From contig NZ_CP073766.1 in NCBI RefSeq assembly GCF_018255755.1, forward strand, positions 7,066,501-7,130,500: a DNA stretch of 64,000 bases, read 5' to 3'. The stretch's first letter is position 1, and the number at the start of each line of letters is the position of its first letter. The notes below the pieces were generated by a model that was not told where the DNA came from, made no database searches, and saw only the letters and a program-made list of their open reading frames with translations. The stretch is from Chitinophaga sp. HK235 (GTDB lineage: Bacteria; Bacteroidota; Bacteroidia; Chitinophagales; Chitinophagaceae). The translations under genes were made by a program, and so were the position numbers. This document shows positions 33,943-43,022 of the stretch, in pieces.

Positions 33943-36090
33943 ATGGTGAATATATTATCATACAGGCATCCCTTCCTGTTGCTGACAGCCCTTTGCATCT
34001 TCCTTTCCCAGATGTCACCTGTTGCACAGGCACACGACACCCGAACTAACGGTGACGCACCTACCCGTGCTGCATTAACTCAGGCCATCGCTTCTTCCTA
34101 CGGCACACTTTATTTTTCAGAACAAGCCAAACTGTTGCAGGAAGCGAAAGCTGCTGCCAATACCGCAGCCATCGATAATCTGCTGAATACACCGGTTACT
34201 GCAGCCTCCCGTTATGAGTTGCTAAATCGTATAAGTGAACTGGAACTGCAGGAACGCCAGCGTAATAATGGTCTTAGTCTTAATGGTGGTTTCCAGCAGA
34301 ACTTCAAATCAGGTCTCAGTTTCGAAGAAGATATGTACTTCCGCAACCGCGCTTATGCCGGTATCGACTGGGCTTTGCTGGGAAACAAAGGTTTTTTTGA
34401 CAAAAGCAGGAGCACTGCAAAAGCGAAAGTAGATCAGCAGATCAATGACCTGTTGCAACAAAAACAGGTACGTCAGGAAGCTTATCCGCTGCAGCTGCGT
34501 TACCTCACCTATATTTTCACCAGGGCAAGAGAAGCCCTCACCCAGGAACGCCTGCAGATGCTGGAGGCGCATACCGCCCTGGCTGCCGATATGTATCAGG
34601 TACGTCTGTTGCCTTCCGAACAGCTGATCCGCCTTAAAGGTGAAGCAACTGCCTGCCGGCAGTTGCTGGAAGACCTGCGTAACTTCCGCACTTCCCTCGC
34701 TGCCAGCATGGGTAATACAGTCCCTGACACAACACTGAATGTAGCCACGCTTCCCCTGCTGGAACTGAATCCGGGTGCACTCGTAGCACAACAGCCCGCA
34801 AACGCCCAGCTGACAGACCTTTACAAACAACAATATGAATTAAGCCGCAAACAGAGCAGCAAAGTAAATCTGCATACCTGGTTGCGCTATAATAACTACA
34901 CCGGCAATTCCGGCAGTGCCCGCAACTTCGGTAGTACCGGCCTCACCGTGGCAGTACCGCTGACCGGCAAAAGCAATGTAAAAGCATTAGCTGAGCAACA
35001 GGCCCTGCTGCAACAGCTGGAAAATGACAACAACGAACAGGATCATCTGAACGGCCTGCTGAACCTCAGCTACGAGTATACGGACGCGTTACACCGTTAT
35101 CAGGAAGCTTATGGTCAGCAGATGTACCTGCTGGAAAAAATAAGAAAAGAGTCTTTAAAAGCTTCGCTGGACAGTGCGCACTTCAGCCCTGTTTATGGTA
35201 TGGACCTGGTACGCCAGTACTATGCTGTAGCCTACGAAATGCTGAGCACCCGTCAGCTGCTGTATATGAAGCTGGTGAAAGCGCATTGTCTTTCTGAGAA
35301 CAAAAGCATTATGGAATATACCAAACCGGTAAAGCTGGAACCCGTATTACAGCCATATGCCGGCCAGCGCTCCATATACATCTGGAGTGAATCTTTCAGT
35401 CAGTACAGTAATAGTGTTATCCTGGCTTACATGGGTAACAACCATATTACAGAGGCGATTTTATCGCCAGGTGAAATGAAAGATAACAGCAAGCTGACGA
35501 CCTTTTTACAGCAGGCAGCCAGGCAAGGTATCGCTGTTACAGCACTCATCGGCAACAACAAACTGCTGAACAGCACGAAAGGAGAGCAGGAGCTGGTACA
35601 ACGGCTGGAAACATTAAAAGCTGCAGGTTTTGTGCGCTTCCATCTGGACATAGAACCACATGCGCTGCCCGACTGGCGTCAGCAGAAAGATGCCTACCTG
35701 CAGCGTTTACAGCAACTGGTATCTGCCGCTGCCCAATGGTGTGCCCGTAATCACTTCGATGCCCCGGCCGTGAGCATCCCGGTGTTTTATCCGGAATCTT
35801 TTCTGCAGGCAATGGCACAACAAAATATTACCGTATATGCGATGGCGTATGAACGTAAAAGTGCCGATGATGTACTCCAGCGTACTGCCGCCGCCCGCGC
35901 CATACTGGGGCATCATCTGGTAATCGTACTGAGCGCAGCCGATTACGATAATCGCAACACTATGGAGCAATGGATACAGGATATCCTGACAGGCACCGGC
36001 GAGAGCACCATTGCCATACATGATCTCAAACGTATGTTGATGCTGGACCAGCGTACCATCTTTAACAAAGAAGGAGAAACGCAGCCATGA
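33943..36090 (+). CDS. Outer-membrane-factor-like protein fused to a glycosidase-like TIM-barrel domain
   Basis: A 715-residue protein. A signal peptide covers 1-30 (SPVAQA). Residues about 40-450 are mostly long helices with short beta segments (LSLNGGFQQNFKSGLSFEED, STGLTVAVPLTGKS, NLSYEYTDALHRYQEAY), a plan like TolC-type outer-membrane factors. Residues about 475-700 form an alpha/beta domain with VRFHLDIEPHALPDW: Asp569 and Glu571 are spaced as in the GH18 D-x-E catalytic motif. Further strands are AVSIPVFYPESF, VYAMAYERKSAD and LVIVLSAADY. The fusion suggests export and trimming of a polysaccharide at the outer membrane. The next gene overlaps it by four bases. The two halves are assigned from pattern only. 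Confidence 0.7.
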   Translation: MVNILSYRHPFLLLTALCIFLSQMSPVAQAHDTRTNGDAPTRAALTQAIASSYGTLYFSEQAKLLQEAKAAANTAAIDNLLNTPVTAASRYELLNRISELELQERQRNNGLSLNGGFQQNFKSGLSFEEDMYFRNRAYAGIDWALLGNKGFFDKSRSTAKAKVDQQINDLLQQKQVRQEAYPLQLRYLTYIFTRAREALTQERLQMLEAHTALAADMYQVRLLPSEQLIRLKGEATACRQLLEDLRNFRTSLAASMGNTVPDTTLNVATLPLLELNPGALVAQQPANAQLTDLYKQQYELSRKQSSKVNLHTWLRYNNYTGNSGSARNFGSTGLTVAVPLTGKSNVKALAEQQALLQQLENDNNEQDHLNGLLNLSYEYTDALHRYQEAYGQQMYLLEKIRKESLKASLDSAHFSPVYGMDLVRQYYAVAYEMLSTRQLLYMKLVKAHCLSENKSIMEYTKPVKLEPVLQPYAGQRSIYIWSESFSQYSNSVILAYMGNNHITEAILSPGEMKDNSKLTTFLQQAARQGIAVTALIGNNKLLNSTKGEQELVQRLETLKAAGFVRFHLDIEPHALPDWRQQKDAYLQRLQQLVSAAAQWCARNHFDAPAVSIPVFYPESFLQAMAQQNITVYAMAYERKSADDVLQRTAAARAILGHHLVIVLSAADYDNRNTMEQWIQDILTGTGESTIAIHDLKRMLMLDQRTIFNKEGETQP

Positions 36091-37145
36091 ACAACACAAC
36101 GCAAAGACAAGCCATGAAACTGAAATTTACACATCAGCCGGCTATGCCGGCCAATATGACACCGGTAAAGACCGCTAAAAAAATAAACTGGGGACGTTGG
36201 ATCTATCTGGCCATACTGGCCATTGCCCTGATTTCTTTTAGTGTATGGCTGTTCAACCGCCTTTTTTATTACCATGCAGTAGGCCAGCTGCGTCGTCAGT
36301 CTGTTGTCGTGAATTTTCCCTACGACGTGCGCGTACTGCAATACCTGGTGAAGGAAGGTGACAGCATCCGCCAGGGACAGCCCCTGTTCCGGTATACCAG
36401 GGATTTTCGTCAGGCCAGCAATGACCTGGCCTACCGTGAAGTGACCATGGACCATGCCGATGCAAGGGAAAGGCTCAATATTATCCGCACCATCGAGCAG
36501 AAAAAAGCAGAAAGAAGTGCGCTGCTGGCCCAGCAGCGGATATATCAACAGGAAAGGGAAGCCCAGCAGCTGAAGGTATATCTCGACGTAGCACCAGCCA
36601 CCAGCGTGGACGACGCCAGCCGTCAGGCTGCCATGCTGGGCACCAAAGCTGCCGCACTGGCCGCAGAGATAAAGGCGCTGGAAAACTATGCGGCCCAGTT
36701 GTCGGGACTGCAGAAACAGACAACGGCCGCAGTGGCTGCGCAAGCCGCCAATGCCGATAGCACCACTGAAACCTACTATGCTCCTGTACATGGACGGCTG
36801 GACCGCCTGCATACGCCTGCACAGGAAGTAGCATACCGCAGCAGTGAAGTAACCAGCATCTTACAACAGGACCAATATATAGAGGCTTACCTGGAACAGG
36901 ACGACCTGCTGCATTTTTCCGAAAACGACCGTGTGGAGCTGCTCTTCCCGGGCAATATCAAATCCGAAGGCGTGATCGTACGCATATACGAAGAACTGGC
37001 TAAAACACCCGCTGAACTGCGTCTTACCGACAGGCCGGCTGCCCGTAAACTGGTGGCTGAAATAAGGTCCTGCGGTGGTACCAACTGGCCCGCACAAAAC
37101 ATCTTAAGCGTAGAGATCTCCCGTAAACGCTCCCTCTTTTTCTAA
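36087..37145 (+). CDS. HlyD-family periplasmic adaptor
   Basis: A 352-residue membrane-fusion-type protein. One inner-membrane helix (about 34-58, RWIYLAILAIALISFSVWLF) is followed by a biotinyl-lipoyl-like half (VVVNFPYDVRVLQYLVKEGDSI, GQPLFRY), a long coiled coil (about 110-210) and a second lipoyl/beta-barrel half (YYAPVHGRLDRLH, YIEAYLEQDDLLHF, DRVELLFPGN). Such adaptors bridge inner-membrane synthases or pumps to outer-membrane factors. No ABC or RND partner is adjacent; the GT2 gene two genes on is the natural inner-membrane partner. It starts within the preceding gene's stop (ATGA). Confidence 0.85.
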   Translation: MNNTTQRQAMKLKFTHQPAMPANMTPVKTAKKINWGRWIYLAILAIALISFSVWLFNRLFYYHAVGQLRRQSVVVNFPYDVRVLQYLVKEGDSIRQGQPLFRYTRDFRQASNDLAYREVTMDHADARERLNIIRTIEQKKAERSALLAQQRIYQQEREAQQLKVYLDVAPATSVDDASRQAAMLGTKAAALAAEIKALENYAAQLSGLQKQTTAAVAAQAANADSTTETYYAPVHGRLDRLHTPAQEVAYRSSEVTSILQQDQYIEAYLEQDDLLHFSENDRVELLFPGNIKSEGVIVRIYEELAKTPAELRLTDRPAARKLVAEIRSCGGTNWPAQNILSVEISRKRSLFF

Positions 37146-37166
37146 CGATAGTAAAACAGACAAGAT

Positions 37167-38153
37167 ATGATAGCAACAATAAAAGACGCAACGCTCATCC
37201 TTCACGAATTTGATAAACACCTGCTGTTTGTACAACAATGCAGTGAAGTGACTCCGGCCATCCTGCCTGGCTTTGATGCCGCGATACTGGATGCAGGTAA
37301 TGAAAAGGAATGTCTGGATTTGCTCAAAAATATACGTGCCACCAACGATCCCGCCGGTTACCTCAAACCGGTGTTTGTAATCAACTGGCAGCACTGTCAG
37401 GAAAAGGAAATGCTTGCAGAACTGTCTGACGGTCTGCTCAACAGTGTTTCCATAGTAGCACACCTGCCGCTGCTGGGCCGTGTGGAACAACTTGTTGAAA
37501 AATGGAGCGATAACCACCAGCTGCAGCCAGGTATGGCTTTACCGCTGCTGAAAGCTATGCGTTTTGCGTATAGCCGAAACCGTAACCTCACTCCGGTACC
37601 TTCCAGGTACTCACTGACAGGCTATATGTTGCCTGTCTTTGATGTAAACTTTTCCCATAGCCAGTTTCAGGAGTACGAAAGAATATTGCAATATGCCATT
37701 CAGCATAACCTGCTGTCGAGGAAATTTGTGGACAAACTGCATCTGTGCGGTCACTGCTCCAGTGGTTATCTCAACTACCGGGAGACCTGTCCTTCCTGCC
37801 ACTCTCATCACCTGCATGCAGAGCATGTGATACATCACTTTATGTGTGCCAACGTAGGCCCTGAAAGCGATTATGTACATGGCGACCATCTGAGCTGTCC
37901 CAAATGCAGCCAGTCACTGGGCCACCTGGGCACCGACTACGACCGTCCTTCCATGATGATGACCTGCCAGACCTGCTACAATGCGTTTCAGGAACCGGAT
38001 ATCTCCGCTTTCTGCGTAAGCTGTAAACATGTTACACCTATTGATCAGCTGAAGGAGCATATCGTGTATGAATATGCGCTTACCCCTGCCGGTGTACAAA
38101 CTATCTGGAACGAAAGCCGGTACGACCTGCTTGCCGGTATTATGGCATCTTAA
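37167..38153 (+). CDS. Degenerate receiver with C-terminal Cys-rich TackOD1-like zinc domain
   Basis: 328 residues. Residues 1-115 have a receiver-like alpha/beta pattern (AAILDAGNEKECLDLLKNI, LKPVFVINW) but the acidic pocket is incomplete. The C-terminal half carries paired cysteines at 194/197, 208/211, 227, 244/247, 267/270 and 283/286 (LCGHCSSGYLNYRETCPSC, HHFMCANVGPE, LSCPKCSQSLGHLGTDYDR). This block order matches my memory of TackOD1, the output domain first noted in Thaumarchaeota two-component proteins. Its location in an export cassette suggests a regulatory role for polymer synthesis, perhaps by binding a partner rather than DNA. Inference. Confidence 0.75.
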   Translation: MIATIKDATLILHEFDKHLLFVQQCSEVTPAILPGFDAAILDAGNEKECLDLLKNIRATNDPAGYLKPVFVINWQHCQEKEMLAELSDGLLNSVSIVAHLPLLGRVEQLVEKWSDNHQLQPGMALPLLKAMRFAYSRNRNLTPVPSRYSLTGYMLPVFDVNFSHSQFQEYERILQYAIQHNLLSRKFVDKLHLCGHCSSGYLNYRETCPSCHSHHLHAEHVIHHFMCANVGPESDYVHGDHLSCPKCSQSLGHLGTDYDRPSMMMTCQTCYNAFQEPDISAFCVSCKHVTPIDQLKEHIVYEYALTPAGVQTIWNESRYDLLAGIMAS

Positions 38154-38166
38154 TACAACCCTGGAT

Positions 38167-39465
38167 ATGTGGACTTATCTGTATGACTTTTTTCACGCGC
38201 TGGACGACCGCAGTATGATACGATTGTTCTGGTTTGTGCTGTTTATCGAGTTTCCCCGTTATGTGCTGGGTGACCTGATAGGCGTGGTCTTTTCCCGCCT
38301 GCAGCGATGGCTCACCCGGAGTGAGTGGAAGGCTGCCAGAGAAAGACTGTTTACGGAAAATCCGCTGATAACCGTGCTGGTGCCGGGCAAAAACGAGGGT
38401 AAACATATCTATGCCCTGGTAAAGTCGCTGGCAGCACAAACCTATCGCAACTATGAGCTGATCATCGTAGATGATGGTTCTGATGATAATACACCGCTGA
38501 TATGCCGGGACCTGCAGAAGAACGGGTTGATTAACCTGTACCTGCGCAACCCCGAACGGGGCGGTAAAGCCAGCGCAGCCAATTTCGGATTACGATATGC
38601 CAAAGGACAATATGTGGTACATCTGGACGCCGATTCATCTCTGGCACCTGATGCTGTAGAAAAAATACTGCTCCCGTTTTTCCGCTATGAAAATGTAGGT
38701 GGAGTAGGGGGAAATGTAAAAGTGCGCAATAGCGGAAAGAATCTGTGTACCTCGCTGCAGGCGCTGGAATATCTTAACTCCGTGCATGTGGGCCGTATTG
38801 TATTGTCCTGGCTGGGCATCTACAAAATTATATCCGGAGCCTTTGGTGCTTTCCCCACAGCATTGTTGCGCCGTATCGGCGGCTGGGATATCGGTCCCGG
38901 ACTGGATGGAGATATCACCATCCGTATCCGTAAACTGGGCTTCAGAATTATATTCGAAGAAGAAGCGGTTTGTTTGACGAATGTGCCCGAAACCTGGAAA
39001 GGGCTTACCAAACAAAGACTGCGCTGGAACAAGTCTATCATCCGGTTCCGTCTGCGTAAGCACCGGGATGTTTTCTTTCCCGGCAGAAATTTCAGCATGC
39101 TGAATTTTCTGGCCTTCGTGGAAAATATATACTTCAACGTGATTGCTGATTTTATCTGGGTGGTGTATGTCATCGGACTGATACTGTTCAACTTCACGGC
39201 GCTGATATTTGTGTTACCCATCAAACTGGTCATGTATTTTATCATGAACCTGATGCAGTTTATGATAGCACTGGCGATCAGCAAACAGAAGAAGAAAGAC
39301 CTGCCGCTGTTGCTGTATGTTCCGGCACTCACCGTTTATGTAGGCTATTATATGCGGATAGTACGTACGGTGGCCTATATCAGGGAGTTATTGTTCTATT
39401 CATCCTATAAGGATCCATGGAACCCCGCCAAGACCTCCCGTAAAGCATTGGAATATGGATTGTAA
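38167..39465 (+). CDS. Processive GT2 glycosyltransferase (polysaccharide synthase)
   Basis: A 432-residue membrane GT2. The GT-A motifs are in order: ITVLVPGKNEGKHI, VDDGSDD (101-107), LDADSS (153-158), LDGDITIRI (247-255) and QRLRW (283-287), the Q-x-x-R-W motif of processive synthases such as PgaC, HasA and BcsA. Hydrophobic segments lie at the N-terminus (about 18-45) and after residue 310 (several). The ATG at 38167 starts 14 bases after the TackOD1-like gene; an earlier in-frame start would overlap that gene and add residues without family character. It would polymerise a hexose or HexNAc at the inner membrane and pass the chain to the adaptor. Confidence 0.93.
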   Translation: MWTYLYDFFHALDDRSMIRLFWFVLFIEFPRYVLGDLIGVVFSRLQRWLTRSEWKAARERLFTENPLITVLVPGKNEGKHIYALVKSLAAQTYRNYELIIVDDGSDDNTPLICRDLQKNGLINLYLRNPERGGKASAANFGLRYAKGQYVVHLDADSSLAPDAVEKILLPFFRYENVGGVGGNVKVRNSGKNLCTSLQALEYLNSVHVGRIVLSWLGIYKIISGAFGAFPTALLRRIGGWDIGPGLDGDITIRIRKLGFRIIFEEEAVCLTNVPETWKGLTKQRLRWNKSIIRFRLRKHRDVFFPGRNFSMLNFLAFVENIYFNVIADFIWVVYVIGLILFNFTALIFVLPIKLVMYFIMNLMQFMIALAISKQKKKDLPLLLYVPALTVYVGYYMRIVRTVAYIRELLFYSSYKDPWNPAKTSRKALEYGL

Positions 39466-39499
39466 ATATTAACAGGGAATTTTATCATTTAGATTAGAC

Positions 39500-41584
39500 A
39501 TGAGAATGAAGCAACATTACCTCTACACATTTTGTTTGTTCGCCTTGCTGGCGATGGTAAGCTGCAGTAAAGAGCTGCAGCAACAAATGACAACCCCCGA
39601 AAGCGATGCCCGTATCGAAGAAGTAACAGATGCCGGTGTGCTGAACAGCCGCCTTGCGCTGTCCAGTCAGTCCCTGGAGTTTGCAGGGCCTGACGGTATG
39701 GTCCGCCAGACTATGGCTACTATGGCCAAAACTACCACTGCTCCGGATTGCCAGAGCGGTTGCACCCGCACTATCAGCGGCAACGTAAACGCCACGCTGG
39801 AAGTAGGCAACGGCGAAGTAGTATGTGTGGAAAGCGGCGCTGTATTCAACGGTGGTATCAATATGAAAGGTGGTACTTTGCGTATATGCGGCACCGTTAA
39901 CCTGCAATGGATCAGCGGCAACAAAGGCGAGATCATCATCACCGCTGGCGGTAAATTTTCTGCCAACGACCTCAGTATTCAGAACGGCGTAAAAGTGACC
40001 AACTACTCCAACAACTTCTCCCTGAACAGTGAACTAAGCATCAACGGAGAATTTGTTAACTACGGTATTATCACCCTCAACGGCATCAACGTAAACGGAC
40101 AGGGTGCTTTCACCAATGGTGGAGAAATCACTGTCAACAACAACGTGAACGTAAATCGTTTTTTCCTCAACGAAGGATTGCTGAAAATACAGAAAGAACT
40201 GTCATTCAATGGCAACTCTACTAATACCAATAACTGCCGGGTGATCGTTGGTGGTAACATCAACAGTAATTCCCGCGTTAACAACAACGGCTATATGCAG
40301 TCAGGCAATACCCTTTATATCAATGGCAAAGGTGCCATCTATATGACTGGTGGTGCTTACCTGAAAGTAAAAGAACTGTTTGTAAACGATGCTATCTATG
40401 GCGGTGACAACGCTTATGCGCGTGTAGACGTGAGCGGTAAAATCACTGTAAATGGTGGTGGTGTGCTGGACGGCAAGCTGGATATCAATGATCCGGCAGG
40501 TATCAGTATCATGAACGGTCGTAAAGGTCCGGAAGTGACTGTTAACGGCGACAAATATATTGCTACCACCGAGTGTAATCCTGGTGCCGGCAAGAACACC
40601 TACTGCAGCAACAGTGCTTCCTTTACACTGATTGCCAATGTAGCGGCTCCTGTTGTTGGCGGTAATAAACTGAGCGCTACAGATGTTCGTTTCAGAAACG
40701 GATATGCTTATGTGTCTTACCATCAGAATGGCGAAACTTATGCCGGCGCGCTGGAAGTATACAATGTGAGCAACCCGGTACGTCCTTCCATTGTGCAACT
40801 GGTGACTTTCAAAGATGCTGAGTTCAACGGTCTGGGCCTGGATGACAGCCGCCTGTTCGCCGTAGGTCAGCGCAATCCTGATAAGTCTAAATACAAAGAG
40901 AACAATACCCGTGGTGCTATCATTGAAAAGATACCTTTCTCCGGTGATATGCTGGCAGGACAAAATACTTTTGCAGAAGCTCCGTTGCCCAGTTTCAGCG
41001 GTAACTCCGTACTACCTGCCAGTGGCAACCTGTGGGTTGTTACCGGTGCTACCGGTGGTGGTTTGTTCTCTCTGGACTACAACAGCCTGAGCATCCTTAC
41101 TTCCCAGCCTGACGAAAAAGCAAAATACCTGGCCACCAATGGTAAACAAAATGCTTTCCTGACCGTTGCGGAAACAGAAGTACACCTGAAAGTCTTCAGC
41201 AATGGCGGTGGTATGAAAGACTACAAACTGGACCTCCAGGTGACACCGCTCGATGGTAAAAACGTGGTGGTAATGGATGATGAATATGCTTACATCACCC
41301 TCAGCAAATACGGCGTATCCAAGGTGAAACTGAGCGATGGCAGCATCGTGGCCCGCTACCAGCACAAAGGTAAAGGTCTTACCAACGGCGCTACTATTGA
41401 CCAGTGTTTTGTATATCTCGCCAACGGTGCCGACGGCCTCGTTGTGTTGCAGAAAAAGGACCTGTCTTTAGTAGGCACTGTAGCATTGCCTGCATCTTCC
41501 AACCTTGTAGCCATCAACAACGATATTATCTTCGTTGCCAGCGGTACTGCCGGATTGCAGATCATACAAGTGAAGAAAAATTAA
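39500..41584 (+). CDS. Large beta-rich lipoprotein (beta-helix plus LVIVD-like propeller)
   Basis: A 694-residue lipoprotein: signal and lipobox ALLAMVSC with Cys at 22. Residues about 85-350 contain many short Gly/Asn-rich strands in a regular ladder (LEVGNGEVVCVESGAVFNGG, INMKGGTLRICGTVNL, LSINGEFVNYGIITL), like a right-handed beta-helix. Residues about 375-690 contain repeats of LVIVD/propeller type (DVRFRNGYAYVSYH, VMDDEYAYITLSKYGVSKVKL, NNDIIFVASGTAGLQII). It starts 34 bases after the GT2 gene and ends at a strong terminator, so it likely belongs to the cassette. A surface protein that binds or anchors the polymer is a reasonable guess. Confidence 0.75.
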   Translation: MRMKQHYLYTFCLFALLAMVSCSKELQQQMTTPESDARIEEVTDAGVLNSRLALSSQSLEFAGPDGMVRQTMATMAKTTTAPDCQSGCTRTISGNVNATLEVGNGEVVCVESGAVFNGGINMKGGTLRICGTVNLQWISGNKGEIIITAGGKFSANDLSIQNGVKVTNYSNNFSLNSELSINGEFVNYGIITLNGINVNGQGAFTNGGEITVNNNVNVNRFFLNEGLLKIQKELSFNGNSTNTNNCRVIVGGNINSNSRVNNNGYMQSGNTLYINGKGAIYMTGGAYLKVKELFVNDAIYGGDNAYARVDVSGKITVNGGGVLDGKLDINDPAGISIMNGRKGPEVTVNGDKYIATTECNPGAGKNTYCSNSASFTLIANVAAPVVGGNKLSATDVRFRNGYAYVSYHQNGETYAGALEVYNVSNPVRPSIVQLVTFKDAEFNGLGLDDSRLFAVGQRNPDKSKYKENNTRGAIIEKIPFSGDMLAGQNTFAEAPLPSFSGNSVLPASGNLWVVTGATGGGLFSLDYNSLSILTSQPDEKAKYLATNGKQNAFLTVAETEVHLKVFSNGGGMKDYKLDLQVTPLDGKNVVVMDDEYAYITLSKYGVSKVKLSDGSIVARYQHKGKGLTNGATIDQCFVYLANGADGLVVLQKKDLSLVGTVALPASSNLVAINNDIIFVASGTAGLQIIQVKKN

Positions 41585-41601
41585 TCATCTTCCTATAAAT
41601 C

Positions 41602-41635
41602 AAAAGCGGCAGTAACTGATGTTACTGCCGCTTTT
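41602..41635. terminator. Strong bidirectional terminator
   Basis: A perfect 15-bp stem (41602-41616 with 41621-41635), 4-base loop, then TTA-rich sequence on the plus side and A-run on the other, so it serves both the lipoprotein gene and the convergent YdeI-like gene. Confidence 0.92.
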
Positions 41636-42130
41636 TTATTTTTTATTCCCCTGATAACTCCTGCCTGCCGCGAGGTGGTTGATGGCATCTGCCATACGTT
41701 GTATCCGCGCATCTTCCACTGTTACCTCCATGATCCATTGCAGGCATTTTTCCTGCTCTTCTGCCGACATAGCCTGAAAAGTGCGCTGGGCTGCCGGTTC
41801 GTCGTTCAGACATTCCAGAAAATCTTCCGGAATAGCCTGTGGCAGCTGTTCCCCTACAGGATATAGTACCAGCCGGACATGATCACCAGCTTCTTTTTTT
41901 ATCTGCTTCCGGATGGCCGCTTTCACCGGCAACATCATGATTCCTTTTTTAAAAGGCATCAGGTTGCAGGGGGCCAGTTCATGGTTGTCGATAAACCCAC
42001 GCACTTTACGCATACCGAAATAGCTGTTGGGCCCCTTGGGAAGTTGGGGAAGGCGGATAAAGGTCCAGCCGCCTTTGGTGTCAAAGCGTTCCAGGAGCAG
42101 CTGTTGGTCTATCAGTGGAGAGTTTGCCAT
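41636..42130 (-). CDS. YdeI/OmpD-associated-like protein with DUF1905 domain
   Basis: A 164-residue soluble protein. The first half is DUF1905-like (GWTFIRLPQLPKGPNSYFGMRKVRGFIDN, LAPCNLMPFKKGIMMLPVKA, DHVRLVLYP as separate blocks). The second half has the bacteriocin-protection/YdeI motif: IPEDFLECLNDEPAAQRTF and EEQEKCLQWIMEV. Function unclear; homologues are linked to resistance to antimicrobial peptides. Its stop abuts the bidirectional terminator. Confidence 0.88.
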   Translation of the reverse strand: MANSPLIDQQLLLERFDTKGGWTFIRLPQLPKGPNSYFGMRKVRGFIDNHELAPCNLMPFKKGIMMLPVKAAIRKQIKKEAGDHVRLVLYPVGEQLPQAIPEDFLECLNDEPAAQRTFQAMSAEEQEKCLQWIMEVTVEDARIQRMADAINHLAAGRSYQGNKK

Positions 42131-42238
42131 GGTATCGGTTGAAAGAGCAAGTATAAATAAAATGGATGATATAGTTTTGGATGGACTATTTTTAATTGCA
42201 GAACTGTATTGTAGTATATCATCTTACCTAAAAACAGC

Positions 42239-43021
42239 ATGGAGAGGATAACGGAAATTGTAACGATTCATTTGGAAGAGCAGCTGCCTTCTTTGGAATA
42301 TATTCGCGCAATACCACGGATAAAGGAGCTGAAACTGATTTTCGAAGGATCGATGCAGTCGCAAAGAGAACAAATCGGAAAAGTGTGGAAAGATAGTCTG
42401 CAGGAGTGTTCTGTTGCGATTTATACAAGTGATCCCATCATTGGGATATTACCGCTGATTACAGACAGAGAGATAGAAGAGCATCAGGATTTTTTTGAGC
42501 AGTGTGCATTGGATTACAGAACATTATCTGAGCTACTTGTTTTTGAACTGGGCAGGAAACTTGCCATTTCGATTGACAGAAAATATCCCTGGGAGTCATT
42601 TGGGAAGAAATTAGGAAGTCGCGGAGTAATGGGTAACTGGTCCTATTTTTTGCACGGTTTCCATTGTGGTTTTGAACATAAGCAGACAGGCCAGCTTATT
42701 GAAGCGCCGCTGGTTTTTAATGATGAATTCGGGGACCTTGATCCCTATTTCTTTAGCCGGTATATCAGATCTACTCCTGCCTATCAGCCTTTACCTGTGG
42801 TCATCTTTGAAGATTGCCTGGATGGCGTCAGGATACTTGATAAGATGGTTTCGCTCGGAAAATTTGAACGTATATCTTCCAACTGGCCTGGTCATCATGG
42901 AACGGTGGCCGTGCGAAAAGAGAGACAACTGATAGATATTAGTGAGGCAGCCGACAAGCCAACAGGTAACTGGTGGCATAGGCTCAAAACCTCTTTATCC
43001 AGATTATCAAACGACAGATAA
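42239..43021 (+). CDS. Hypothetical protein, unknown family
   Basis: 260 residues, no signal peptide, no transmembrane segment. Landmarks are ELKLIFEGSMQSQREQIG, WSYFLHGFHCGFEHKQTGQLIEAPL (read as HGFHCGF then ThGQLIEAPL-like residues) and LPVVIFEDCLDGVRILDKM. I recognise no family. Codon use is AT-richer than in most of the window. It ends one base before the ATG of a polyprenyl synthase gene and is probably co-transcribed with it. Confidence 0.65.
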   Translation: MERITEIVTIHLEEQLPSLEYIRAIPRIKELKLIFEGSMQSQREQIGKVWKDSLQECSVAIYTSDPIIGILPLITDREIEEHQDFFEQCALDYRTLSELLVFELGRKLAISIDRKYPWESFGKKLGSRGVMGNWSYFLHGFHCGFEHKQTGQLIEAPLVFNDEFGDLDPYFFSRYIRSTPAYQPLPVVIFEDCLDGVRILDKMVSLGKFERISSNWPGHHGTVAVRKERQLIDISEAADKPTGNWWHRLKTSLSRLSNDR

Positions 43022-43022
43022 A

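Noticed and set aside
38068..38166. Longer N-terminus for the GT2 synthase
   Set aside because: It would overlap the preceding gene by 86 bases and add residues with no GT2 character; ATG 38167 gives a normal start.
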